Origin: Thiofilum sp.
GTDB taxonomy: Bacteria; Pseudomonadota; Gammaproteobacteria; Thiotrichales; Thiotrichaceae
Direction: 5' to 3'
NCBI RefSeq assembly: GCF_016711335.1
Contig: NZ_JADJTF010000001.1
Location: 248,001 to 312,000, forward strand
Length of the DNA stretch: 64,000 bases
A program made the translations under genes and the position numbers. Under the pieces are notes generated by a model. It made no database searches. It was not told the DNA's origin and saw only the letters and a list, made by a program, of their open reading frames with translations. This document shows, one piece after another, positions 41,016 to 51,220 of this stretch. The stretch's first letter is position 1, and each line of letters opens with the position of its first letter.

Positions 41016-44000
41016 TCAGCCAAATGCGAACTTCACATTTTCCTTACCAAGGGTGCTGTACAACTCACGTACACCTATGTCGGTCAAATCGATAGCCCAT
41101 TGCTCCCCCAGACGCACCTCAGCACCTGCCTGTTTACCCATATACTCAACAATAATGGGACACTTAAATTGCTCAGCGGGCTTTAATAAGGACTTAAGCT
41201 TGCTTAAGGGATGAGCAGAGTTCAGAATTTTTAACTGTATCTTACGTAGAAAACACTCTCTCACCGATTGCATAGAATGTACCCGCTCCACTCTGAAACG
41301 TGTGCGCCCAATACGTTTATCGGTGTCTAACTGCCCTTCTAGCACAATACACGTATCTTTCTCTAAAAATCTGCCAAACTCATTGAAAGTATCCGTAAAA
41401 ATAAGCGCTTCATAATAACCTGTATTATCATCGAGTTGCACAAACGCACGCTTACCATTATCGGTGGCTTGCACTCTAATACTCGCTATCAACCCAGCTA
41501 ATAAAACTTTTTCACGAAAATACTCTGTACCATCATCTTCAGCCAAATCCGATAAAGGTCGACGATTCGTTAGCCCTTCAACTTCTTGCTTATACTCATC
41601 CAAGGGATGCCCTGTTAGATAAAGCCCTAACGTTTCCTTTTCTAATTTTAAGCGCTCTTTTTCCGGAAACTCTGGCAACTCGGGCATCGCTGCTTCTATC
41701 GGCTCATCATGGACACTACCAAATACACCGCCAAATAAATCAACCTGCCCTACATTTTCGTTACGATGATATTGCTCTGACATACGTAAGGCCTCAGGCA
41801 AAAAAGCTAACATTGAGCTACGAGCACCCCCTAAACTATCGCAAGCACCTGATTTAATAAGTGTTTCTAGTACACGTTTATTCACTTTTTGTGAGTTAAC
41901 ACGCTGACACAAATCAGCCAATGAGTTAAATACCCCATTCGCACGTCGGCTCTCAACAATCACACTCAACGCAGCCTCACCAGCCCCTTTCACAGCACCT
42001 AAGCCGTAAAGAATGCACCGATCTCCAGCTACCGTGAACTCAAACTCGGAACGATTAATATCAGGAGGAATAATCTCCAAACCTAACTGACGACAATCGT
42101 CCAGCAAAGTCACTACCTTATCCGTGTTATCCATATCCGCTGACAATACTGCCGCCATGAAAGCGGCTGGATAGTGCGCTTTCAGCCATGCGGTTTGGAA
42201 AGCGACTAAAGCATAGGCCGCCGAGTGCGATTTATTAAAACCATACTCAGCAAACTTCTCCATCAAATCGAAGATATAAGTAGCCTGATTTTCATCAATA
42301 TTATTTTGTCGTGCGCCACCCATAAAAATAGAGCGCTGCTTAGCCATTTCTTCAGGCTTTTTCTTACCCATCGCACGGCGCAACATATCTGCGCCCCCTA
42401 AGGTGTAATTAGCCAATACTTGAGCAATCTGCATAACCTGCTCTTGGTACACAATAACCCCGTAAGTAGGCTTTAAAATTTGCTCTAGACTAGGGTGAGG
42501 ATATTCAACTTTGGCAATACCCTTTTTACGATTAATAAAATCATCCACCATCCCTGATTGCAAAGGCCCCGGACGAAATAACGCCACTAATGCGATAATA
42601 TCCTCAAATACATCAGGCTGAAGGCGACGAATCAAATCCTTCATGCCACGCGATTCCAACTGGAATACAGCAGTCGTTTTTTGTGCTTTTAATAGATCGA
42701 AGGCAGCTTGATCATCTAGAGGTATGCGATTAATGTCTAAAGGCTCTTGTCCCTTTGACGCACGAATTTGATTAATATTACGCACCGCCCAATCAATAAC
42801 AGTCAGATTCCTTAAGCCCAAAAAGTCGAACTTCACCAAGCCAACGGCTTCAACATCATCCTTATCGTATTGTGAGACTAGCCCCTCGCCCCCCTCTTCA
42901 CAGTAAATGGGGGTGAAGTCGGTTAAATCGGAAGGTGCTATCAACACCCCCCCTGCATGCTTTCCAGTATTACGCGATAAACCTTCTAATGAGAGTGCCA
43001 AATCCAATAAGGATTTTACCTCCTCATCAGACTCATAAAGCTGTTTTAAATCCTCCGCTTCAGCTAAGGCTTTAGTCAGCGTCATACCCACTTCAAATGG
43101 AATCAGCTTGGCAATTCGATCCACAAAGCCATAAGGGTGACCCAGTACACGCCCCACATCGCGCACTACTGCTTTAGCCGCCATCGAACCATAGGTAATA
43201 ATTTGCGAAACCTGATTACGCCCATAGGTACGTGCCACATAATCAATTACCTTATCACGGTTATCCATGCAGAAATCAATATCAAAGTCCGGCATGGAAA
43301 CGCGCTCTGGATTGAGGAAGCGTTCAAATAGTAAGTCATAAGCCAGCGGGTCAAGATCAGTAATTTTTAACGCATAGGCGACCAGCGACCCCGCACCCGA
43401 ACCGCGTCCCGGCCCTACTGGAATACCATTATCTTTAGCCCATTGAATAAAGTCGGCAACGATCAGAAAGTAGCCCGGAAACCCCATTTTATTGATAACG
43501 TTTAACTCGATTTTCAAACGCTCATCATAAGGCTTACGCTTTTCTTCAAACGCTGGTGTACCGCGTGGTGTTGCATCTCCAAACAGGAAGTCTAGACGTT
43601 CCTCTAACCCTTCCTCACTCACCTTACAAAAATATTCAGCCTCCGTCATACCGGCTGGAATAGGAAATTGAGGTAAATAATTTTTGCCTAGGGTCAAAGA
43701 CACATTACAACGCTTAGCAATCTCTACCGTATTCTCTAAAGCACTGGGAATATCGGCAAATAACTCGTTCATTTCTTCGGGAGTGCGTAAGTACTGTTGC
43801 TCACTGTAACGCTTTGGGCGCTTAGGATCGGCCATAACATAACCGTCACGAATACAGACCCGTGCATCATGCGCGAAGAAATCATCTGAGCTTAAAAAAC
43901 GCACGTCATTAGTAGCTACTACGGGCACATTAAATTGTAAGGCTAGCTCTAACGCTGCGTGTAAATAGACCTCTTCTTGATTACGCCCCGTCCGTTGCAG

Positions 44001-44501
44001 CTCAATGTAATAGCGATCACCAAAAACCCCTAGCCATTCTTGTAAGTATTCGCTCGCTAGTGCTTGATTGCCTGCCAATAATGCATGACCTACATCCCCA
44101 TCTTTGGCTCCTGAAAGAGCAATAACGCCCTCACTCAGCTCAGCCACCCATGCGCGTTTAACCCTTGGAATACCCAATAGCTGTCCCTCTAAATAAGCAC
44201 GGGAAATCAGCTTAGTAAGATTCCTATACCCAGTATTGTTCTGGCACAGCAAAATCATATGAAAGGTATTATTTACGTCCTGCTCATCCTGCACCAAAAT
44301 ATCAATCCCAAAAACGGGTTTAATACCGGCTCCCATCGCAGCCTTATAAAACTTTACTAGGGCAAACAGATTATTTAAATCGGTCATAGCCACAGCAGGC
44401 ATACGGGCTTTTTCGACCGCTTTCATTAACGATTTAATGCGGATAGTACTGTCAACGAGTGAATACTCGGTATGTAAGCGCAGGTGTACAAATGAGGTCA
44501 T
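41016..44501 (-). CDS. dnaE: DNA polymerase III alpha subunit
   Basis: 1161 residues, the replicative polymerase of DnaE1 type. Domains in order: PHP (1-270, beginning FVHLRLHTEYSLVDSTIRIK); polymerase core with PGRGSGAGSLVAYAL and the catalytic aspartates in PDFDIDFCMDNRD (near 400-405); the fingers/tau-contact region; helix-hairpin-helix; an OB domain (VLLAGLIASIRVQATDNGKRAFVQLDD, near 990-1030). The PHP metal ligands appear partly kept (HLRLHTEYS). It stands between the rRNA operon and a LysR gene with no co-directional partner close by. Confidence 0.98.
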   Translation of the reverse strand: MTSFVHLRLHTEYSLVDSTIRIKSLMKAVEKARMPAVAMTDLNNLFALVKFYKAAMGAGIKPVFGIDILVQDEQDVNNTFHMILLCQNNTGYRNLTKLISRAYLEGQLLGIPRVKRAWVAELSEGVIALSGAKDGDVGHALLAGNQALASEYLQEWLGVFGDRYYIELQRTGRNQEEVYLHAALELALQFNVPVVATNDVRFLSSDDFFAHDARVCIRDGYVMADPKRPKRYSEQQYLRTPEEMNELFADIPSALENTVEIAKRCNVSLTLGKNYLPQFPIPAGMTEAEYFCKVSEEGLEERLDFLFGDATPRGTPAFEEKRKPYDERLKIELNVINKMGFPGYFLIVADFIQWAKDNGIPVGPGRGSGAGSLVAYALKITDLDPLAYDLLFERFLNPERVSMPDFDIDFCMDNRDKVIDYVARTYGRNQVSQIITYGSMAAKAVVRDVGRVLGHPYGFVDRIAKLIPFEVGMTLTKALAEAEDLKQLYESDEEVKSLLDLALSLEGLSRNTGKHAGGVLIAPSDLTDFTPIYCEEGGEGLVSQYDKDDVEAVGLVKFDFLGLRNLTVIDWAVRNINQIRASKGQEPLDINRIPLDDQAAFDLLKAQKTTAVFQLESRGMKDLIRRLQPDVFEDIIALVALFRPGPLQSGMVDDFINRKKGIAKVEYPHPSLEQILKPTYGVIVYQEQVMQIAQVLANYTLGGADMLRRAMGKKKPEEMAKQRSIFMGGARQNNIDENQATYIFDLMEKFAEYGFNKSHSAAYALVAFQTAWLKAHYPAAFMAAVLSADMDNTDKVVTLLDDCRQLGLEIIPPDINRSEFEFTVAGDRCILYGLGAVKGAGEAALSVIVESRRANGVFNSLADLCQRVNSQKVNKRVLETLIKSGACDSLGGARSSMLAFLPEALRMSEQYHRNENVGQVDLFGGVFGSVHDEPIEAAMPELPEFPEKERLKLEKETLGLYLTGHPLDEYKQEVEGLTNRRPLSDLAEDDGTEYFREKVLLAGLIASIRVQATDNGKRAFVQLDDNTGYYEALIFTDTFNEFGRFLEKDTCIVLEGQLDTDKRIGRTRFRVERVHSMQSVRECFLRKIQLKILNSAHPLSKLKSLLKPAEQFKCPIIVEYMGKQAGAEVRLGEQWAIDLTDIGVRELYSTLGKENVKFAFG

Positions 44502-44624
44502 AATGTTGCATTCAATGAGGTCATAGCTCCCAGTTTAGCATGAGAGTGACTTAGAGCAGGAGTGAACAAAAACGATCTAGTGCTGGTGTGCAAACAAACT
44601 CAGCGTGTCAGATAGGTATCTCAT

Positions 44625-45536
44625 TTAAGGCATATCCTCTAAAAAAGCCGGATTGATCATTTCTAAAAAGCGTTTAGCTTGAGGGGTACAAAATTTGCCT
44701 CGGCGCATAATCAAACCATAAGTTCGTGGGGGAAAATAATGGTCTACTGGAATCACAGCTAAACGCTCCTTACCAGTAATACACATCTCATTAGTGATGG
44801 AGATACCAATATCTTGTTCCACATAGCGTTTCACTACCTCCCAACCTCCACCTGCTTCCATAATCACCTTATAGGGCAGGTGATATTGACGGAATACGGT
44901 ATCAATCATATGCCAGATCGGCACATTACGCGGTGGCAAAATCATGCCATAAGGACTCAGATCTTCTAGAGTCACTTGTTTTTTGTGCGCTAAAGGATGG
45001 TCGAGAGAGGTAATCAAAATCGATTTAAACCCTACAAACGGCTTATAGATAATATTTTCTGGGACTTGTGGTAAAGAACCTACGGCAAAATCTACTTGAT
45101 CTTCTAATAAAGGTTTAAGACCCGCAGGCATACTATAGTTATGCAGATTAATCCTAATGCTCGGATAGGCTTGATGAAAGCGCTCAATATACTCCGGCAA
45201 GATATACAGTGAGGTAGAGTGCCCCGCTGCAATATCTAATTCACCTTCCTCAATCTTTCCCAAGCTGGCGGCAAAGGTTTCGCGTAATGAGTCAATACCT
45301 GCGGTTAGAGGCTGAATCAATTGATAGAGCGTTTTGCCTTCTGGAGTGAGTTTGACACTAGGTCCACGCCGTTCTAAGAGTTTTTCACCCATTTCACGTT
45401 CTAGGGCTTGAATTTGTAGTGAAACAGTGGGTTGACTAATATGTAGTTGCTCTGCGGCATGGGTAATATTTTCTTTCTGTGCCACTACACAAAAAGTACG
45501 CAGCAATTTATAGCGGGTTTGCTTGTAATAGTGCAT
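44625..45536 (-). CDS. LysR-type transcriptional regulator
   Basis: 303 residues from the ATG at 45536; the frame also has an upstream TTG at 45551. The N-terminal winged helix-turn-helix is clear (ENITHAAEQLHISQPTVSLQIQALEREMGEKLLERR), followed by the periplasmic-binding-protein-like effector domain. The ligand is not evident; the sequence is not a close CysB or CbbR match by eye. LysR genes commonly diverge from their target; here the divergent neighbour is ppsA, and a 17-bp palindrome in the shared region (45639-45655) is a candidate operator. Confidence 0.92.
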   Translation of the reverse strand: MHYYKQTRYKLLRTFCVVAQKENITHAAEQLHISQPTVSLQIQALEREMGEKLLERRGPSVKLTPEGKTLYQLIQPLTAGIDSLRETFAASLGKIEEGELDIAAGHSTSLYILPEYIERFHQAYPSIRINLHNYSMPAGLKPLLEDQVDFAVGSLPQVPENIIYKPFVGFKSILITSLDHPLAHKKQVTLEDLSPYGMILPPRNVPIWHMIDTVFRQYHLPYKVIMEAGGGWEVVKRYVEQDIGISITNEMCITGKERLAVIPVDHYFPPRTYGLIMRRGKFCTPQAKRFLEMINPAFLEDMP

Positions 45537-45638
45537 AACTGTGTTGCTCAAGACTTAATAATTGAGTAGTTCAATACTAATGATTGAAACAATTGATTTT
45601 AACAATAACGGTCTGATTTGTTAAGGTAGCGCTCATCG

Positions 45639-45655
45639 AACATTCAATGAATGTT
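45639..45655. promoter_or_regulatory. 17-bp palindrome in the LysR-ppsA divergent region
   Basis: AACATTCA and TGAATGTT around a single central A form a perfect inverted repeat. It lies 103 bp upstream of the LysR gene and before the ppsA leader terminator. Position and symmetry suit a regulator site. Confidence 0.5.
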
Positions 45656-45679
45656 TATCAAATGCTAACTGTGGTGCTT

Positions 45680-45710
45680 GCGGCGTCAATTAGGACGCCG
45701 CTCTTTTTTT
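45680..45710 (+). terminator. Intrinsic terminator inside the ppsA leader
   Basis: GCGGCGTC (45680-45687) pairs with GACGCCGC (45694-45701), followed by TCTTTTTTT. It lies 122 bp before the ppsA start and on the same strand, so it either ends a short RNA or attenuates ppsA. Confidence 0.85.
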
Positions 45711-45831
45711 AGCACCCTCGTCATCACGTAAGCACAAAACAATAGCACAATTTCACCCCGCACCCGCATGCTTAATGCTACCATCTACACAACCTTTAAC
45801 TTCATCCCTTGCCATCTCAGGAGCGTTCTCA

Positions 45832-48207
45832 ATGGCTGATTACATTCTTTGGTTCAACCAATTAGGTATGCATGATGTAAATCTAGTAGGCGGTAAAAAT
45901 GCCTCACTAGGGGAAATGATTAGTAACCTAGCTAATGTGGGAGTCAGCGTACCCAATGGCTTTGCGACGACGACTCATGCTTATCGTGAATTTTTAGACT
46001 CGAACCAAATTACTCAGCGCATTAATGACCTACTCGCTAGTCTCAATGTAGATGATATTCCAGCGCTAACTTCAGCGGGCAAAACGATTCGCGGCTGGGT
46101 GATGGACGCCCCCTTACCTCAGGCTTTATTGGATGCAGTCACTCAAGCTTATAATCAATTAGCTCAAGGCTCAGGTGATACCGCTTCCTTTGCGGTGCGC
46201 TCCTCAGCGACTGCTGAAGACTTACCGGATGCGTCGTTTGCGGGGCAACAAGAAACTTTTCTCAATGTGCGTGGCTTAGATAATGTGATTGCCGCGATCA
46301 AAGAAGTATTCGCCTCGCTTTATAATGACCGTGCTATTTCCTACCGTGTCCACCAAAACTTTGAACATGACAAGGTATTTCTATCTGCGGGCGTACAAAA
46401 GATGGTGCGCAGTGATATAGGGGCAAGTGGGGTATTGTTTACGCTGGATACTGAATCTGGCTTCCGTGATGCCGTATTTATTACTGGCGCTTATGGCTTA
46501 GGTGAAACGGTCGTGCAAGGTGCGGTGAATCCCGACGAATTTTATGTCTATAAGCCTAATTTAGCTACGCATCGTCCCGCGATTTTGTCACGGCGCTTAG
46601 GGACTAAAGCTATAGAGATGGTCTATGACAGCGGAAGTACTCACACTAAAGCGACCTTGACGCGGGATGTAGACAGTGCTCGCCGTCAACGTTTTTGTAT
46701 TACTGATGCGCAAGTGGAAGAACTCGCACGCCAAGCCCTCATTATTGAACAGCACTACGGTCGTCCTATGGACATTGAATGGGCACTCGATGGGGGGGAT
46801 GGTAAGTTATATATCGTTCAAGCCCGTCCCGAAACGGTAGAAAGTCGTAGCAGCAATACCATTATTGAGCGCTATAACTTAGAAAATAAAGCAGCTCCTA
46901 TAGTAGAAGGTCGCGCCATTGGTCAAAAAATTGGTCAAGGACCCGCGCGTGTCATTATGGGTATTGATCAAATCGATGAAGTCCAAGAAGGTGATGTATT
47001 AGTCACTGATATGACCGACCCCGATTGGGAACCGATTATGAAGCGTGCGTCGGCTATCGTGACTAATCGCGGTGGACGCACTTGTCATGCTGCTATTATT
47101 GCGCGTGAAATGGGTATTCCCGCTGTAGTCGGTTGTGGCAATGCTACCAAACTGATTAAAAATGGTGATCCCATTACCGTTTCCTGTGCCGAAGGTGATA
47201 CGGGCTATATTTATCCGGGGTTATTAGGCTTTGCTAAAAATACCGCTGATACCGGTAAACTGCCTGAGCTATCGGTAAAAATCATGATGAATGTCGCCAC
47301 CCCTTCAAAAGCGTTTTCCTTCTCACGTTTACCGAATGCAGGGGTGGGTTTAGCGCGTTTAGAATTTATTATTTCTAAAACTATTGAAGTGCATCCCAAA
47401 GCCCTGCTTGAATTTGATCAATTACCCAATGATTTAAAAGCGACTATTAGTGAAAAAATGGCGGGTTATGCCGATCCTGTCAGTTTCTATGTGGAAAAAT
47501 TAGTAGAAGGGATTAGTACTTTAGCCGCAGCGTTTTATCCTAATAAAGTCATTGTGCGCATGTCTGACTTTAAGTCCAATGAGTACGCTAATCTAATTGC
47601 GGGTGATCGCTACGAGCCACATGAAGAAAATCCTATGATTGGTTATCGGGGTGTATCGCGTTATCTCTCACCCTCGTTCCAAGACTGCTTTGCTTTGGAA
47701 TGTAAAGCATTGCGTAAAGTACGCGATGAAATGGGTTTAACTAATGTTGAAGTGATGATTCCTTTCTGTCGCACTTTGGAAGAAGCGCAGCAAGTAACTC
47801 AACTACTCGCCAAACACGGGATTGAACGCGGTCAAAATGATCTGCGTTTGATTATGATGTGTGAAATCCCTTCCAATGCCATCTTAGCCGATGAATTCTT
47901 AGAGTACTTTGATGGTTTCTCCATTGGTTCTAATGATATGACCCAATTAACCTTAGGTCTGGATCGTGATTCTGGCTTAATTGCGCATCTGTTTGATGAG
48001 CGTAATCCTGCAATTAAGAAAATGCTTAAGCTCGCTATTGATGCCTGCCATCGCCAAGGTAAATACATCGGTATTTGTGGTCAAGGTCCTTCAGATTACC
48101 CCGACTTTGCCGCTTGGCTGCATGAGCAAAAGATCACCAGTATTTCCTTAAATCCCGATACGGTGGTCGATACATGGTTATATCTTGCTAATTTAGAACC
48201 GCGCTAA
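45832..48207 (+). CDS. ppsA: Phosphoenolpyruvate synthase
   Basis: 791 residues from the ATG at 45832, which has an AGGAG site 8 nt upstream; the frame is open 19 codons further but without such a site, and the E. coli enzyme starts at this point too. It makes PEP from pyruvate and ATP in gluconeogenesis. Nucleotide-binding N-terminus ([15 protein letters not shown]), the phosphohistidine loop [15 protein letters not shown] (His near 419), and the C-terminal PEP/pyruvate barrel ([18 protein letters not shown] and [10 protein letters not shown]). Followed by its regulator gene ppsR. Confidence 0.97.
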   Translation: MADYILWFNQLGMHDVNLVGGKNASLGEMISNLANVGVSVPNGFATTTHAYREFLDSNQITQRINDLLASLNVDDIPALTSAGKTIRGWVMDAPLPQALLDAVTQAYNQLAQGSGDTASFAVRSSATAEDLPDASFAGQQETFLNVRGLDNVIAAIKEVFASLYNDRAISYRVHQNFEHDKVFLSAGVQKMVRSDIGASGVLFTLDTESGFRDAVFITGAYGLGETVVQGAVNPDEFYVYKPNLATHRPAILSRRLGTKAIEMVYDSGSTHTKATLTRDVDSARRQRFCITDAQVEELARQALIIEQHYGRPMDIEWALDGGDGKLYIVQARPETVESRSSNTIIERYNLENKAAPIVEGRAIGQKIGQGPARVIMGIDQIDEVQEGDVLVTDMTDPDWEPIMKRASAIVTNRGGRTCHAAIIAREMGIPAVVGCGNATKLIKNGDPITVSCAEGDTGYIYPGLLGFAKNTADTGKLPELSVKIMMNVATPSKAFSFSRLPNAGVGLARLEFIISKTIEVHPKALLEFDQLPNDLKATISEKMAGYADPVSFYVEKLVEGISTLAAAFYPNKVIVRMSDFKSNEYANLIAGDRYEPHEENPMIGYRGVSRYLSPSFQDCFALECKALRKVRDEMGLTNVEVMIPFCRTLEEAQQVTQLLAKHGIERGQNDLRLIMMCEIPSNAILADEFLEYFDGFSIGSNDMTQLTLGLDRDSGLIAHLFDERNPAIKKMLKLAIDACHRQGKYIGICGQGPSDYPDFAAWLHEQKITSISLNPDTVVDTWLYLANLEPR

Positions 48208-48313
48208 ACTAGAGCTATTAAATCGGTTAGCTAGGGCAATTTATACAGTTGCCCTGCTAATTACAGCTTAGTAATTAGTAATAGGTGGTCATTAACAGGA
48301 GGAGCTTTTAATT

Positions 48314-49144
48314 ATGCCTAATCAACGTTCGGTTTATTACTTATCGGATCGTACTGGTATTACCGCTGAAACCCTCGGACATAGTTTACTCACTCAATTT
48401 GATGGCTTTGAATGGCGTAAAGTCAGCATTCCCTTTATTGAAAACGAAGAGCAAGCACGCGAAGTGGCTGAGCAAATTAATCAAACCGCAGAACGCGACG
48501 GCAAACGCCCGCTGGTCTTTAGTACCATTATTACCTCAGAAATTCGCAGACATATTGAACAAGCTAATTGTGTGATCTATGACTTTTTTGAGACCTTTAT
48601 TGGATCTATGGAACAAGAGTTAGGTCAACCCTCGGCACATGCAGTCGGACGCTCGCACAGCGTACATAATACCTCCTCCTACTTTAATCGTATTTCAGCG
48701 ATTAATTACTCGCTGAGTAATGATGATGGTATGAATCTGCGTAACTTTGATAAAGCCGATGTTATCTTAGTGGGAGTTTCGCGTTCGGGAAAAACCCCTA
48801 CCTGTCTTTATATGGCTTTGCAATACGGTATTTCTGCGGCGAATTATCCGCTTACTGAAGAAGATATGGAGACACATGATCTACCTAAAGCTCTTCTACC
48901 CTATCGCGATAAACTATTTGGTTTAACGCTTAGTGCCGAACAACTGACTCAAATTCGTCAAGAGCGCCGCCCGAATAGTCGTTATGCCTCTCTTGAACAG
49001 TGTGAGCTTGAATTAAAATGGCAAAGTGAGTTGTACCAGCGTTATCGCCTCCCGTTTATTGACACGACCAATATCTCGATTGAAGAAATCTCCACCACTA
49101 TTCTGAAACAGAAAAAATTAAAACGTCGCCTTTATGGTGAGTGA
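48314..49144 (+). CDS. ppsR: PEP synthase regulatory kinase/phosphatase PpsR
   Basis: 276 residues of the DUF299 family. It starts VYYLSDRTGITAETLGHSLL and has the P-loop-like GVSRSGKTPTCLYMAL (about 153-168). PpsR uses ADP to phosphorylate a threonine of PEP synthase, turning it off, and removes it with phosphate, turning it on. Its place 106 bp after ppsA matches that partnership. An AGGAGG ribosome site precedes the ATG. Confidence 0.95.
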   Translation: MPNQRSVYYLSDRTGITAETLGHSLLTQFDGFEWRKVSIPFIENEEQAREVAEQINQTAERDGKRPLVFSTIITSEIRRHIEQANCVIYDFFETFIGSMEQELGQPSAHAVGRSHSVHNTSSYFNRISAINYSLSNDDGMNLRNFDKADVILVGVSRSGKTPTCLYMALQYGISAANYPLTEEDMETHDLPKALLPYRDKLFGLTLSAEQLTQIRQERRPNSRYASLEQCELELKWQSELYQRYRLPFIDTTNISIEEISTTILKQKKLKRRLYGE

Positions 49145-49200
49145 CAGTTAGTGCGTGGTGTGTACAATGATGTGTTTTTTACAAGGTGAAGAATCCGGTT

Positions 49201-50058
49201 ATGACAGCTCAATTAATTGATGGTAAACAAGTCGCCGCACAAGTCCGTGCTGAGGTACGCGCAAACATTCAAAAGCGTCAGGAACAAGGTAAGCGTCAAC
49301 CCGGTTTAGCCGTCATTTTAATTGGTAATGATCCCGCCTCTCAGGTGTATGTGAATCACAAGCGCAAAGCCTGCGAGGAAGTGGGTATTCTGTCGCGCTC
49401 TTATGACTTACCCGTAGAAACGACGCATCATGAACTCGTTGAGCTGATTGATGAGCTGAATCAAGATCCACTTATTGATGGAATTTTAGTGCAACTCCCT
49501 TTACCTGCTCATTTAGATGCTTCACTCATTATTGAGCGCATTAGCCCCAGCAAAGATGTAGACGGCTTTCATCCCACCAATATTGGTAAATTGACCCTAC
49601 GCATTCCGGGCTTACGTCCCTGTACACCCTATGGTGTGATTCGTTTATTAGAGAGTATTGGTGAGCCTTTTAAAGGGCGGCATGCGGTTATGGTAGGCGC
49701 ATCGAATATTGTAGGTCGCCCGATGATGTTAGAATTGATTTTAGCGGGGGCGACCGTCAGTATCTGTCATCGTTTTAGTGGTGCTACTACCGAGCACTTA
49801 GTACGTCAAGCCGATATTGTAGTCGTGGCTGTGGGTAAGCCGAATATGATCAAAGGCGAATGGATTAAAGAAGGTGCAACGGTGATTGATGTAGGTATTA
49901 ATCGCTTAGAGGATGGGCGCTTAGTAGGGGACGTAGAATTTGAGGTAGCCAAAGAACGAGCGGCGTTTATTACCCCAGTACCCGGAGGAGTCGGCCCTAT
50001 GACCGTAGCTATGCTGATGCAAAATACCCTAGAGGCTTGTGGTAAACATCCATTTTAG
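49201..50058 (+). CDS. folD: Bifunctional methylenetetrahydrofolate dehydrogenase/cyclohydrolase FolD
   Basis: 285 residues from the ATG at 49201; a GTG at 49186 is in frame but has no better ribosome site. The enzyme interconverts methylene-, methenyl- and formyl-tetrahydrofolate with NADP. Catalytic region [14 protein letters not shown] with its Lys, the signature [14 protein letters not shown], the NADP site [10 protein letters not shown] and the end [15 protein letters not shown] are all seen. Ends before a strong shared terminator. Confidence 0.97.
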   Translation: MTAQLIDGKQVAAQVRAEVRANIQKRQEQGKRQPGLAVILIGNDPASQVYVNHKRKACEEVGILSRSYDLPVETTHHELVELIDELNQDPLIDGILVQLPLPAHLDASLIIERISPSKDVDGFHPTNIGKLTLRIPGLRPCTPYGVIRLLESIGEPFKGRHAVMVGASNIVGRPMMLELILAGATVSICHRFSGATTEHLVRQADIVVVAVGKPNMIKGEWIKEGATVIDVGINRLEDGRLVGDVEFEVAKERAAFITPVPGGVGPMTVAMLMQNTLEACGKHPF

Positions 50059-50100
50059 AATGCTTAAAAGCTGTTTGGCACTATGACTTATGACTATTAA

Positions 50101-50126
50101 AAAAGGCGCTCATTTGAGCGCCTTTT
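50101..50126. terminator. Bidirectional terminator between folD and the SH3-repeat gene
   Basis: AAAAGGCGCTC/GAGCGCCTTTT with a 4-nt loop and A/T runs on both sides. It serves both convergent genes. Confidence 0.9.
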
Positions 50127-50151
50127 CTACAATCGCAGCGTTGGTAGTGAA

Positions 50152-50988
50152 TTATTTTTTAGCTTCAGCAGCGGCAGCTTCAGCGGCTAAACGCTTTAAT
50201 AAATCGGCAGGTAATGCATTGCTTTGTTGTAAGCGGCGCACTACTGATGCAGGTAAGCATACTAATTCGGGTTTAGCAGGTGCTAATAAAGGACCGTTGC
50301 TGCAACGACGGCGCTTAGCATCACCAATACGAGTTTGTTCTGGGTCTAAACGTAAGTAGCTGGCATTAACCCAACCATTTTGACCTGCCCAACGAACATG
50401 CGCCCACTCATCCGCACCGACTTGAGCAATTTTACCTAATTTTACTACCCAAGTAGCATTATGTGGAATCTCAACTGCAATGGCAGTTTCACCAGATTCA
50501 ACATACATCATTAAGCTTTGACCGGCTTTTAAGCCTTGTACAGAATAAATAGGTACTGAACGGAAAGGTACACCCTTAGCTGCTTCAGGATAACCGCAGC
50601 ACATTTTGTCTTTAACGGCTGGATTACGCATACACTCACGACGGGTACGAGCGATTTCAGTAGCTTCTGCATCAAACGCTAAACGACTGGACACTACCCA
50701 ACCCGTTTGGTCGTCCCAAGAGACTTTTTCCCATAGTACATCACCCACGAGTACTTGAGCATTACGGCGCACAATCCAACGACCATTGTGTGGAATGTTT
50801 ACGATAATGCCACGACCGGGCTCAGAATATAAACGTAGTACTTTACCCGGAGTCAAACCTGATACACGATAAATATCAGCACTATTAGAGGGTAAAGTTA
50901 GGGGAGCAGCACTGGCAGTACCCGATACTGCGACCATTAACGCGGCTGCTAACACTGTGGGGAGCATAGATTTTAACATAGCTTTCAT
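50152..50988 (-). CDS. Secreted protein with two SH3-like domains
   Basis: 278 residues from the ATG at 50988, which has a GAGG site and begins a signal peptide (LKSMLPTVLAAALMVAVSGTASA); the open frame extends much further upstream but without sense. Two bacterial SH3-like units are visible: about 35-100 (YRVSGLTPGKVLRLYSEPG...IPHNGRWIVRR...WEKVSWDDQTGWVVSSRL) and about 150-215 (YSVQGLKAGQSLMMYVESG...IPHNATWVVKLG...WAHVRWAGQNGWVNASYL). A Cys-containing linker (RRECMRNPAVKDKMCCGYPE) joins them, and an Ala/Glu/Lys tail ends it. Such domains bind peptidoglycan or protein in the periplasm. Confidence 0.85.
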   Translation of the reverse strand: MKAMLKSMLPTVLAAALMVAVSGTASAAPLTLPSNSADIYRVSGLTPGKVLRLYSEPGRGIIVNIPHNGRWIVRRNAQVLVGDVLWEKVSWDDQTGWVVSSRLAFDAEATEIARTRRECMRNPAVKDKMCCGYPEAAKGVPFRSVPIYSVQGLKAGQSLMMYVESGETAIAVEIPHNATWVVKLGKIAQVGADEWAHVRWAGQNGWVNASYLRLDPEQTRIGDAKRRRCSNGPLLAPAKPELVCLPASVVRRLQQSNALPADLLKRLAAEAAAAEAKK

Positions 50989-51144
50989 CTTCAATTTTCC
51001 TCTGACAACGCAATCCCCATCCTGGAGATTACTACCTAAGTAAAGCATTAAAAAAGGAATGCTGGGCCATCCCATTATAGAACGAACCCGATAACCTATG
51101 AGTTTCAGGTTTCCCTTTAAGCTCATGTTCATTCTATAGCTTAC

Positions 51145-51177
51145 GATGATTTTACAACAGTATGTTGTAAAATTATC
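51145..51177. promoter_or_regulatory. Long AT-rich inverted repeat between queA and the SH3-repeat gene
   Basis: ATTTTACAACA and TGTTGTAAAAT around GTA (51149-51173) are perfect; beyond one mismatch the arms continue by GAT/ATC. It lies about 157 bp upstream of the SH3 gene start and 44 bp after the queA stop. No T-run follows, so an operator is likelier than a terminator. Confidence 0.5.
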
Positions 51178-51220
51178 ATTAAGTTGCAAATAGACAACAA
51201 ATAGTTGACTGACAAACTGA

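Noticed and set aside
48233..48255. Terminator between ppsA and ppsR
   Set aside because: AGGGCAA/TTGCCCT forms a small hairpin, but no T-run follows. It may still affect mRNA stability.
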